The position numbers and the translations under genes are program-made. Source: Massospora cicadina (taxonomy: Eukaryota > Entomophthoromycota > Entomophthoromycetes > Entomophthorales > Entomophthoraceae). Taken from it: a stretch of 64,000 nucleotides of DNA. Shown in pieces: positions 47,475 to 57,469 of this stretch. Under the pieces are notes generated by a model, which saw only the letters and a list, made by a program, of their open reading frames with translations, was not told where the DNA came from and made no database searches. The stretch covers positions 102,807 through 166,806 of the forward strand of contig JAKSZP010008034.1 in NCBI GenBank assembly GCA_022478985.1, read 5' to 3'. The number at the start of each line of letters is the position of its first letter. Position 1 is the stretch's first letter.

Positions 47475-48169
47475 TGTATGGCTCTAGGGTCTGGTTATTA
47501 AGCTAAATAGAACCTTGCACCCCTTTAGAACAAAGAGGGTTACAATATAAAGGTTTTTCCCCTTATTAGTATCCAAGACCTAGGGCATACTCTAGATGGA
47601 GGGTGAATAGCAACAGCCCTTTCCTGTTTGATTCATGTCACCTTAAAACCCATCACCAAAGCAAAAGACAACATTATCTCAGCATAGAAGTTTATTTGCG
47701 CTGAAAATTAAACAACCCTGTTTAAATTTTATGTTTATTATTAAAGTAGGCGCAACCAAGGCAATCCTCTCTTACCTAAAAATAATTGCACCTACCACAC
47801 CCTTAGTTGTAAATAGTTTGATACCTGGGAAATACCAGATGAAAGTAATCTACGATGTGAAAGTTCACAAAAGTAAGTTTAAATATCATTTAATTGTATT
47901 CAAACGCTCTATTAAATTCCAAGGATGTCAAGGTCAATTAGTTGAGTGAAACCTGTAGAAGTATAATTAAAATACTGACTTGTAATATTAAATCCTAAAT
48001 TAGCTAATTTAAGAATTATATTTGCCATTTGAAGACATTCAAATTTTACTAATCCACAATCCCATCCCTTAGGGATGATAACCAAAAGCCTGCCTAAAAT
48101 AGGTTGTTAGGTTATTTTTAATAGTTTTTAGTAAAGTATAGAATATCAGAAATTCTTGTTTTTTGTATC

Positions 48170-48270
48170 TAACTGAGATTAGCTGATCTGGAGATAATAC
48201 TTAACCAAAAAATGGATATATGAGAAAATTAAACTTACTTGGAAAGGAGGACAAAGTTTAGTAAAGCCCC
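48170..48270 (-). mobile_element. 3' half of a SINE split by LTR-X copy D
   Basis: On the minus strand, GGGGCTTTACTAAACTTTG and TCCTCCTTTCC match GGGGCTTTCTAAACTTTA and TCCTCCTTTCC of the complete SINE at 53495-53786. It continues the half at 49571-49755 exactly where that half stops. Confidence 0.7.
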
Positions 48271-49570
48271 TGTCATGGAGCCAGCTAATAAAGTTGAGAA
48301 TAGCCTGCCAGTCTGGGTGAGTAAACATACAGAACACAAGCAATAATGCCAGAGGCATATCCATCCATATGACTTGATATTTTACTTGGAGGAAAACAAT
48401 TTTAGGATGGTGACTAATTATTACCATTACCAGCATTCCCTGTAGTAATCACATCATTGCAAAGTGGCAGCCATATACTCCGCCACCGTTGTCTATTTAT
48501 GCGCCACAGTGAGCCCATAATCTGCTCTGGAAACACAGGTTTTAACCTGCACATAAAGGTCATTAAACGTCACCCTCTAGTTAGAAAGTACCTCTAAAAA
48601 CAAAGTCACATCCTGATGCATACGGCATCCAAAATGATGGTCAATCCCAGGCGGCCACCATAATGATATCCTTACTCAAGTATGGAGAAAAGCAGAGTTA
48701 TAGATATGGCCACTATGGCCCTGTCATCGCTTAGACTTGGAAACATGACACCTATCAGGAATTGGCCATCAGATAGGGAGTGTAATCTAAAATCTGGAAA
48801 ATATGCACAGAAATTTGTTTACTGAAACAAAAGTATAAAATGACTATCAACTGTAGTGATGGGGTTTTTGATTTAATTTTTGGGGCTTGGGGAATAGATG
48901 AAAATATAAATTAATCAAGGGTAACACAATCATATTTATTTCTGGTGGATCATATTATGTACTCTTCATAACACCAGATTAGTCTCATCTTGTCCAGCTG
49001 ACTTAGGCTTGAATTTCTTCACAAAATTTACCTTCCAAGTGCGATTTTGATTAGCAGATTGGTGATGCTTCCTCCATAAAATGACTGAGTATTCTCATGG
49101 CCAGGGCAGGTATAAGAGGTCCTATTGCATATTAAAGGGGATTACCACACCCAAACCTGTTAGGGATGAGATTACCTTTTCCAGTGGAAAAAAAATGACT
49201 TGATGGGGTTTTGGAGTAGAGCATAAAAAAGTGCAATTCAATCACGCCGGCCACCAATGTATCATTTTTAACAAACCCTAATTGGGGCCCAAGGTTACCA
49301 AGGTAGAGGAGCATCCACAAATTTTTTATTGGTGAAGGCTTCTTACTACTGCTACCTCCAGACCCCCCCAATCTTTGATCAACTCTTGGGCGGTGAGAAG
49401 GGGAGGCAGGAGAGCGATATTGAGTGGTAGGCTGTCACCCACCTTTCATCTTCCACATGAACTAAATTGCACAGGTAAACAAGAGGGAGAGCCACCTTCT
49501 TAGCTCCCTTCATTGTCTGGAACAGAAATTCCTCACAGTTAAGGCATAGGGGCGCTCCCCAGAACTTACA
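48271..49570 (-). repeat. Solo LTR of family LTR-X, copy D, inserted into a SINE
   Basis: On the minus strand it starts TGTAAGTTCTGGGGAGCG at 49570 and ends CTCCATGACA at 48271, 1300 bp. It separates the two halves of a SINE. The 4-base flanks CCCC (48267-48270) and CTCC (49571-49574) are a possible eroded duplication. It is the longest uninterrupted LTR-X copy. Its internal middle (48450-49100) is more diverged from copies A and B than the ends. Confidence 0.72.
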
Positions 49571-49755
49571 CTCCACGCCCAGTGTTCTGAAAAAGCCATG
49601 AACTCTGTTCGTCTTACATTTTGCTATCTTTGTTTGTGGCATTGGTGAGCAACTCCAACACAGTCATTAATTGCCCTAACCAAAGTTCCACTACTGGAAA
49701 CAAACTCAGGAGGCAGTGGTCATTGAGTCCATAAGCTACCACTAGGGAACCTTCT
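49571..49755 (-). mobile_element. 5' half of a SINE split by LTR-X copy D
   Basis: On the minus strand it starts with AAGGTTCCCTAGTGGTAG, a box A-like tRNA head, and runs through GTGTTGGAGTTGCTCACCAA to GGGCGTGGAG. There LTR-X begins. The rest of the SINE is at 48170-48270. LTR-Y copy 1 has no SINE at the matching point (about 26130-26160). Confidence 0.7.
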
Positions 49756-50080
49756 CTCTTTTTTATTTTAAATAAATCAAATTTTAATTTTTCTATAATT
49801 TTATATGGCCTATGGAGGTACAAATTATATGATAGTATACTAGTTTTGTTGCTGTTTGTAATGGTTATTTCTTATATGTTGTCAGTAAAAGCAAGCAAAA
49901 AACTAAAAGATTATTCACCTTGTACTAATCTTACAACCACTCCACCACATTTTCACCACCCATTACCACTTATCATGTTTCCCCTCTCATCAGAATGGCA
50001 ATTCATTGCAACCTGAAGCAGCTATTCTTAGAGCTAAAGAACTCACAATGGAAGTAAGGTTTTTCCTTGGCGCATCAGTT

Positions 50081-50128
50081 CCCTGACAATCTTTTTTTAG
50101 TACTAGATGGTCCCACCCTGACAATCTT
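50081..50128 (-). mobile_element. Micro-insertion 5 (22 bp) with 13-bp target duplication
   Basis: CCCTGACAATCTT occurs at 50081-50093 and 50116-50128. On the minus strand the 22 inserted bases read TGGGACCATCTAGTACTAAAAA. The insertion hit the very end of LTR-Y copy 2 and duplicated the LTR terminus plus flank. Confidence 0.85.
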
Positions 50129-52689
50129 AGTACTTAACTTAGTTAAAAATCCAATGTAAATTTTATCAGTTTAACTACATAAAAACTTTAAAATGACCAT
50201 CTACAGTTTTTCAAGCTCATCACGTATAACATTATTTCATTGCTCAGATTTTTGAACAAATTTCCATCAATAAGGCATATACAAGTCAAAAAACAATGCT
50301 TAATTACATACTAAACTTTATATTTCTAATTTTAAAACTATATCTTATTATCGCATATCTAAAGATGTTACAATATTAGAGCATCAGAGCAGTACTAAAC
50401 TCCATAAAATCTCCTTAGTGACAAGGTAGCTGCTATATGAGCCTTGATGTATATTTATTAGACTTTAAAGAACCTACTAATTTCAAGTAGTTGCTGGTAC
50501 TACCAAAATAAAGTTCAAACTCATATATAGGACTACATATCAAATGTTTCTCTAGTTATCAATTCATACAGCTTCAACGCTTACCTCTATACTAATCTTA
50601 ATTGGCCTAACTGGGTTGCTATCAGATGTACTTTATTAATTAGTACCATTGTAACAACATACTCAAACAACTGTATGATTTATTTTTTGTGTCATAAACT
50701 AAATCATGTGATCAACAAATTAACTTTTCATCAGATTTTCATTTTGAATTAGTTTGCTTATATTTTTAAATTAAATGATGGAATCAGGATGGCCCAAAAA
50801 CGTTAGGTTGCTATTATTAAATGATTATATACTTACACTAGAGTAACTCCTGACTTGATCACTCTGAAGTTTATTTATCAGCATTTATACTTTTTAAAGG
50901 GACAAGGCTTCTTTGATAAAAAATGAAAACAATCTACTAAAAGCTACATATATGTAAATGTTTAAAAGGTCTTAATAAGCTAGAGTTATACCTACTAGTG
51001 CTTAATAATGAGATCAGATCAACATATGCTGATTTTACTTCTTCAGATGACGATAAAATTATACATAAAGGTTTATTGAACCAGATTTAATTATAAGAAG
51101 GTTTGAGTATATCAGCAGAAAGTCTAGTTTACTTAAAAGGGTTTTACAAACTGAATATTTTGCCACCTACCACTTTTAAAAAGACGCTTTATAATGGTAA
51201 TAGATAGATTAACCAGAAAGATAATAAATTTTTGTATTTTTCATCTTTGATTTCATGATGGTCATTGCTTACTCTAGCTTGATATAACACAGAGATTTAA
51301 TTATATCTACTACCTGTACCTGGTAAAATAAACGCTTTAAAAGAATTCTTTATACACCATACTATAAGCTTACCATCATTGCCAACTTATGAGAATGTTG
51401 TAATAAAATTAAAGTAGCTGAGATCAGTTGTTCCTCATATAATTGAAGGTATGTCTGGTATTATAGATCATGTTAAGTATAATTTCATTACATCAAGTTA
51501 ACTTTATATAAGTCTACATTATTCAATCTCAGATATCATTGTTATTTTAACAAAAGTAAGCGTCTATTCAGTATAAAATAAAATCTATCAGGTTTTTAAA
51601 CACTTTGATGTTAAATTTACTTTGGTTGGCATATTGTGAGTTAATGATGTTATAAACTTACAAAGTGTAACAAAGTTATACTACTGCAACGCTCATCAAG
51701 TTTATATAGACTTTATGCTTATAAACCCTTAAACTATATCAATAGTTAATGCTTTTGGGATATTAGTTATATTTTATTTTTAAAAGGAACCTCTGGGACT
51801 GACAGGATGACTATTATATGTTCATATCATCATAATGGGCTTCTAAATTAGAACCTTACTGACCAGGGATCACACTTGTAATGAATTAATTTACTCTTTT
51901 GTTGGCTTGGCAGTAAGTCATTCATTATCTAAAGATACCTTTTACCTAATGCTGTAGCAGTTTAACTACGTACTAATAAACTTAAAAGTATTGTACTCCT
52001 CTAGTAAGTCTAAAGCTAACAGCTGTACTGATCCCTTGATAACATTAGTATGGGTATAATCAATGATTCTCAAAATTATACCCTACCACCTCATGATTAG
52101 ATATTTAAATCTAAACTTGAACAAAAATCTCTGAAGCTGTCCATTACCTTTAATAACATGACGTACAAGGAAAATAGTCTAAGCCTAGAATCCAAAGCTA
52201 TACAACAGTGTATATGCTATAAAGATCAAAATAGCCACAACATTTGATAAAATTATCCTATTCTATAAGACAGGGATCTATTTTTCCCCTATCAAAGTAG
52301 ACATTATTAAAACACCTCAAGAAAACATGGCCTTACGCAATGGTCAAAAGTTAGTGAAGTTATGACTCAAAAATAATAAGCTTGAGTTTTCATGTGGTTT
52401 CCTATAATAAGTTACCTTTGATGGCAACTGATGAAGTTATTTTAAATATTAAAGTAGAGGACTGTTGTAAATCTAATAAAAATGATTTTGAATTAGCTAA
52501 AAAATCTAATACCATTACAACCCAGTCCACCCACTCTGAAAAGCCTTGAATGTTAACTGTAATCAGTCTTTTTTTAATATACTAGTAAGGTTATCTGGCG
52601 CTACTTGGGTTTATTTATTACCAAATTATTTGAACTGATTAGATATAGGTTTTATTTTATAGATAACACTAAACCGCTTACTCATTACC
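50129..52689. other. AT-rich stretch, possible very old retroelement
   Basis: No ORF above 60 codons. One short + strand piece near 51860-51930 reads LTDQGSHL followed in another frame by NELIYSFVGLAVSHSL, resembling the (S)DQGxxFxxEL...G..H..S block of integrases. Otherwise I see nothing assignable. Confidence 0.35.
51860..51930 (+). pseudogene. Possible integrase core fragment
   Basis: LTDQGSHL (stop, shift) NELIYSFVGLAVSHSL on + matches in order the second catalytic Asp block and the following helix of Ty3-type integrases. It is too short and broken to assign a family; chance similarity cannot be excluded. Confidence 0.3.
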
Positions 52690-53330
52690 ATTAAATCATA
52701 CTAAATTGATTAATTACCAACAATTACCCAATTCAGTTGAACTTATCAATTCAATTTAAAAACCTTAACCACTTAATCAAAACCAATAGAATCTATCAAA
52801 TTATTTTAATACCATCAACCACTTGGCAAGGCCAAAAAACCCATAAAATCAGCCAAAAACTACCAATCGCTTAGCCAAAACCAATTGAATATAAAAAACC
52901 TAATTTTACCAACTCATCAGAAAAATAAAATTAAACTTCTTAAATCAACCAAAAATCATCACCATTTGGCTAAAACCAATTTAAATATTAAATCAATAAA
53001 ACCCACTACTCACTTACCCTTAAACAGTGGATCTATCAAATTGACCAAAAAGCACCAACCACTCAGCCAATGAAAATTAAACCTATCAGATCATTAAAAT
53101 ACCATCAAACTGCTAACAAAACATCATCTATTTAAAAAACAATGATATATACTTGTGGCTTATATATTATAGAAAATCACCAACTACTTGGCCAAACCCA
53201 TTTAATTTCTAAACTTAACCAAATCCCACCAAACACTCATCCAGAACCAATTGCTTTATCAAAGCAAACAAAAACCAATAACCACTCATTCATAATAAAA
53301 ACCAAATATATATATTAATTCAGCCAAATG
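52690..53330. repeat. Degenerate A/C-rich minisatellite, unit about 48-50 bp
   Basis: Roughly ten diverged units follow one another, each built around a core like AACCACTTGGCCAAAACC followed by AATTTAATCTATCAAATTA and ACCATC. Clear cores lie near 52765, 52818, 52866, 52961, 53010, 53055, 53180, 53230 and 53275. The + strand is almost free of G and rich in A and C. The ORF at 52885-53073 is only a by-product of this composition. Confidence 0.6.
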
Positions 53331-53483
53331 ATATGGTGTTACCCAGCGTTGCTCAGGCTTAATAAACAAATGAATTAAAATGAATAATAGATTTGATTAT
53401 AGGTAGGCGAGGTTTGTATATACTGTAAAGTAAGAAAATGCAAATATGAATTTCTAAGGATGTGCTTTTAGATGTAAAAGTTA

Positions 53484-53494
53484 AACTTAGGATA
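53484..53494 (+). repeat. Target duplication of the complete SINE (3' side)
   Basis: AACTTAGGATA, repeated at 53787-53797. It marks the 3' end of the minus-strand SINE. Confidence 0.8.
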
Positions 53495-53786
53495 GTTGAT
53501 TTTGAATTTTATTTGAGGTGGGCCTACCTGGGACAATACTGCACCAATTAGGGGGAATTAAATAAAAATGGGAAAGGAGGATAAAGTTTAGAAAGCCCCC
53601 ATGCGCAGTATATGATATAACAGGAACTCCATGGACCGCTTTGCTATTTTCTATCTTAGTTTTGGGCATTGGTGCGCAATTCCAACAGAGTCATAGTTGT
53701 CCCCTACCCAAAGTTCATGTACCAGAATCGAAAACTGGGGAGGCAGTGGTAGTGAGTCATATTCTACCATTGGGGTATCCTCCCCT
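53495..53786 (-). mobile_element. Complete tRNA-like SINE with 11-bp target duplication
   Basis: 292 bp on the minus strand, flanked by AACTTAGGATA on both sides. The first 75 bases resemble a tRNA: box A-like CCCAATGGTAGAATA and box B-like GTTTTCGATTCTGG, the two internal promoter elements of RNA polymerase III. The body includes TGTTGGAATTGCGCACCAA and the tail reads CCTCAAATAAAATTCAAAATC. Two further copies, one 5'-truncated and one split, lie at 42165-42390 and at 49571-49755 plus 48170-48270. The small ORF at 53487-53669 is part of the SINE body and shows no sign of coding. Confidence 0.8.
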
Positions 53787-53797
53787 AACTTAGGATA
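53787..53797 (+). repeat. Target duplication of the complete SINE (5' side)
   Basis: AACTTAGGATA, identical to 53484-53494. It directly precedes the tRNA-like head on the minus strand. Confidence 0.8.
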
Positions 53798-53799
53798 TT

Positions 53800-55760
53800 T
53801 AAAGCCACATTAAAATCATTTGTTAGCCTTTACAGCAATGCTTGCTTTTAACCCACATTTTTTGAATTTTCAGTCCAGAGCTAAAACATACATATTTTTA
53901 AAACTTCCTACTCTTGAGCATGCCGAATACAGTTGGCCATTATAGAAGCAAGGACTTTTAAAATTAACAACTGAAAACTTAAGGGGTTGTCCTTGAGCTT
54001 TGTTGATGGTCATGGCAAATTCCCTTCTAATTGGGAACTGGACTTAATTGAAGATGAACGGGAGATCATTTAGTATTAACAATATGTGAGGTATTTACAT
54101 TTCTCTCCTTTTGCATTTCCCATTAATACTGTGGCCTAGATGACATTTACAAAATATTTTTGGCACAGAGGCGTGTTACTTTGCATAGTTTTGGTAAGTC
54201 CAGATTCCACAGAAGCATTATTCGTGATCCTTTCTTCAAGTTTAAAATACGAGAAGGCATTACAGGTGGCTCAAGGAATACAGGAATTTCATTTGGTAAT
54301 TAATGGCATCATTGGTGTCCACTACAGTGTCAAATGACTTATATGTGATAGCGGTGATTGATATTTGGTTCAGTAACTGCTCATAATTTTGATTTACGCT
54401 GTCATTTTTAAGTGCCAGGATAGCTCTCTCACATAGACAATCATGGTTTTTCAAATTAACTTATATATGTTTGGATATTTTCTGTGAATCAGCTGCTTAA
54501 TGGTTTACACTAACTGGGACAGATTCTCAGATAATGTGGCCCGCCTGTCTGTGGATCAATGGGAAAAGTGCCGCCGCCAATATGACGCAGGTTTACTGCA
54601 AATTGATGTGAATCACTTCCTTGATGATTACAAATCCGCATATTATTGACAATTGGACTTTCTGAACTTTTCCCGCAGAGCTGAATCTTTGAGGCAGGCC
54701 TTAAGTTCATCAGCAGGTGTTGACTGCGAGATTAAATGCAGCGTTTGGTGAAAGTCACCAGCCAGGACCACTAATGTTCCTCCCATCAGTTCACTACTAC
54801 CTTTTAGGACTTTAAGTCTATAGTTAAGAGCTTCTAATGCTTTCTTGTGTGTCATTGTACAAACACCCCATACTATAAGTTTACATAACTTAAGTACTTG
54901 AGCTTTATCAGAGTTTTTGTTTATATTGCTGACAGGGTTCTCATATATAACAATATTGAGAGGTAACTTTAAGCTGAGTGGGCTGTTTGTTCTCCAGCCA
55001 TTAGGGTGGCCATTATTCAATTTGATGCTATTGCAAGCGCTATCTCCTGACGCATGAATATCTCAGCCAGCATTAGATTCATAGAAATGCTTTGATTTGC
55101 CATCAGGTGCATTTAAGAAAAGTAGACAGCCACTCAATGTTCTATTGCGTTCCATGTTGGTATCATACACTTTTCTCTGATTGTCAATCAAAAGTGGATA
55201 ATTTTTTGCACATAGTGTGTCAGCTCTTAAACATTATAATTGAATCCATGAGTTCAGTGTGAATAAGGCTAAAATTTCTCAAAGGAGCTTGTACTCCTAG
55301 CTAGAGCAGTGTCTTTCTAATCATTGCTATGCACTTGCCTTCTAAAAGGATTAGTGAATCATTATATATATGTGGTGAAAAATCTAAGTTTAAGTCAACG
55401 ATATTTCTACGGGCATTGAGAAGCATATCTTCATTCATGCTTTTCTTATAATTTCCCATGGGGTGTTTGGATGTGATGAGTTGCATGCCATCAAAGTAAT
55501 GACAATTAGGTTTCTAATTTTCACTGGAAAACATGTTAAAGCTGCTTCATAAAGTGTCATTTCCCGGTCTTGGTCATTCCCAAGTAAACTCAGCTTTTGG
55601 CACGTTTCTCTTAATGTTTTTAATACTTCGCCATCAACAGTTTCAAAGACCAGGAAAGATGTTGGTCCTAGAACAGTATGAAGCAACATAATTAGAAAAT
55701 AACGCTCAGAATCGTTGGAATGGACATTGTACACTTTAGCTAATACATTGCTTGCCACAG
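53800..55760 (-). mobile_element. Helitron Rep-helicase relic, minus strand, lacking the Rep domain
   Basis: Minus-strand frames give, in order, the region between Rep and helicase (55435-55758: VYNVHSNDSERYFLIMLLHT, GPTSF, TVDGE) and SMNEDMLLNARRN (55301-55486). Then come the Pif1-type helicase N-part, motif II region AGDFHQTL with STPADELKACLKDS (54643-55020), and the end motifs AMTINKAQGQ (about 53984-54017) and YSACSRVG (about 53910-53932). The Walker A loop is ruined (LNAPDGKSKH near 55110-55140). The upstream Rep nuclease with its HUH motif is not present, and no CTRR end with hairpin was identified. Confidence 0.85.
54643..55020 (-). pseudogene. Helitron Pif1-like helicase central fragment
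   Basis: This is the longest open piece of the Helitron (125 codons). It carries the Walker B/motif II to motif III region: MTHKKALEALNYRLKVL, VVLAGDFHQTL, STPADELKACLKD. The wording is nearly that of Helitrons known from arthropods, from my knowledge of that family. The helicase would unwind DNA during rolling-circle transposition. Neighbouring fragments are in other frames. Confidence 0.85.
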
Positions 55761-56088
55761 CAATTACTCAGATCTGTTATTCCTTGTTTCTTTTTGCAAA
55801 AACTTTTTAGATAAATTTCAAGTGTAATACTTTAGAAGCTTCTGGATACAGCAACGTATTCACAAAGTAATCTTATTGAAAGAATGAAAAAACGCAATTA
55901 ACGTTGTGTTGGTGGTGTAGCGGCAACATATTGGGTTGTTTTAGCAGTGAAGTAGACTCAACTGCATTTTCCAGATATACACTTAGTTAAATAATAGTTG
56001 GGTGGCGTTCATGAATGTGGAAGTGAAGACGGCCATATCACCTCAGTGCTGATGATTTATATATGCCCATTTGATAGCTGGTGATATC
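55761..56088. other. Short unassigned gap between Helitron and gypsy 4
   Basis: No ORF or motif. It may contain the eroded Rep side of the Helitron, but nothing supports that. Confidence 0.3.
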
Positions 56089-56766
56089 TGGTATATTTTT
56101 AGGCTTTAAGTATGCTTGCTAGTGCGTTTTGTACCCAAATTCCAACAATTGTTATTTAGGGGTTGAATTGCACCACTAGTAAAAAATGAAACACTAAAAT
56201 ACTAGAAAGCTGTATTTTTTATACCTTTTTTGGTTGCTGCGGTAGGTAAGAAATAAACTTTCTCAATAAGTCAATAATTGTTATTTAAGATGTCGATGCT
56301 TAAAGTTCAGATTGCTTAATAAATTTCAAAATAGGGAATATTATAATTTGACCTTTCAGATCTCGGAAGACTTGCCTTGTGTTGACAGAACTGCCAATGA
56401 AAGTTGATTGTAGGTAGGATATGTCCATGAGGCAATGATTTAAAAAAATTAACTAATCTTTGGGCATAAAATATTTTCACCTTGTGGGACCCCTTCTGAC
56501 CCTATAAATGGGGCCAGCCTCCGCGGTGTTGGCTGTACTAATTTTGCTGTAGGAGGTGGAGGGACTTCAGAATGACTCCCTAATATTGGCCGAAGATCTG
56601 GTGCAATCTGACTGCCCAAGCTCGTGTTATTTGCCCAAGTATTAATAGAAGTGTTACCCTGATTCAAGGGGTTCCATCAGGAATCAACCAGGGTCTTTTG
56701 GCCAATATCTTACTATTTTCCTCTGAACCACTATTATAAATGCATTGGACTTGTAATTGTCTGACA
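56089..56766 (-). repeat. gypsy 4 3' LTR
   Basis: About 678 bp, aligned along its length with 63256-63940. Well-conserved blocks include TATTTTCACCTTGTGGGAC and AATAGAAGTGTTACCCTGAT. The + strand carries TATAAAT at 56503-56509. The border at 56089 is approximate. Confidence 0.85.
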
Positions 56767-56780
56767 ATACTCCCTTCAAG
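56767..56780 (-). other. gypsy 4 polypurine tract
   Basis: CTTGAAGGGAGTAT on the minus strand, directly before the TGTCAGACA of the 3' LTR. It is similar to the tract of gypsy 3. Confidence 0.75.
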
Positions 56781-57007
56781 AGAGGTAGGGGGAATAAGAT
56801 CGCAAGAACCATCCATGTACTTGGTTAATGGTAGGGCCAGAAGCAAGGAATTTATTGGAATAATCATCCCCTCGCTTATAGGTGATAATGAAAGGTCCTT
56901 CCCAAGTAGACACAAGCTTTTCCCTTCTAAGCATGATACAGTTGTGGTAATAGAGTTCCAGGTCTGTCACTTGGGAGGAAGAAAGTGGTGGCCAGAGCTC
57001 ATTGGCC

Positions 57008-57057
57008 ACTTGGCCCTCTTTTTTTAGTACTAGATAGTCCCCTACTTGGCCCTCTTT
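57008..57057 (-). mobile_element. Micro-insertion 6 (22 bp) with 14-bp target duplication
   Basis: ACTTGGCCCTCTTT occurs at 57008-57021 and 57044-57057. On the minus strand the inserted 22 bases read AGGGGACTATCTAGTACTAAAA. It lies in the integrase C-terminal region of gypsy 4 and is thus younger than gypsy 4. Confidence 0.85.
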
Positions 57058-57170
57058 AGTGACACTTTTTGCTAAATTAGTCATCACCTCAAACTGTAAC
57101 TGGATGATGTGTTGTGCCAACTTCTTTGTGGCTTAATCTGGATCAGTCCTATCAGAAAAAACATCTTTGG

Positions 57171-57455
57171 CTAGTAAAGCAGGCACCATGGTTCTTGCCC
57201 ATATAACACATGGAAAGAGGACATCTTGAGGATGAGATGGTAGATAATACAATTATCCATAAGGGCACTAGGTAAGTAAAGACCTAGTGGAGAGGGTCTA
57301 AAATTGGTCATTTTGTGGGGTATTGAGGCCAGGGTTCCATTAACTCTTTCTACAGCAACATTTGTGGATGGGTTATAGGGGGCCAAGAAAAGTTGTTGAG
57401 CTCCCATGGAGGTTGTCAGATTCTGTGGTTGACTCAAAAATAAACCCTTTGACAA
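57171..57455 (-). pseudogene. gypsy 4 integrase, C-terminal half of core
   Basis: The frame reads FLAPYNPSTNVAVERVNGTL and continues to SSFHVLYGQEPW. It matches the YHPSTNGxVERxN block that holds the catalytic Glu of DD35E, and the following SPFxxLYGxxP motif. The Glu (in VERVNG) is present. The N-terminal half of the core is at about 58740-59030, separated by inserted sequence. Confidence 0.8.
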
Positions 57456-57469
57456 ACTACAGATGAGAT

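Larger units (their letters stand above)
47475..50088 (+). repeat. Solo LTR of family LTR-Y, copy 2, containing SINE and LTR-X
   Basis: It starts TGTATGGCTCTAGGGTCTGG and ends TTCCCTGACA. It matches LTR-Y copy 1 from start to end once nested elements are removed (48170-49755 here, 24339-25461 there). Shared landmarks include CCTAGGGCATA, TTTGATTCATGTCACC, CACCCTTAGTTGT and ATCATGTTTCCC. No second LTR or coding region belongs to it. Left flank GGTAA and right flank ATCTT do not match. Confidence 0.65.

Noticed and set aside
52885..53073. 62-codon + strand ORF rich in Lys, Asn and His.
   Set aside because: It arises from the A/C-rich minisatellite composition (no TAG/TGA possible without G). 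There is no sign of a coding gene.
53487..53669. MPKTKIENSK-type ORF shared with 42.3 and 49.6 kb as a conserved gag or ORF1 start.
   Set aside because: All three copies lie in the body of the SINE downstream of its tRNA-like head, so conservation is that of the SINE. The frames diverge right after.
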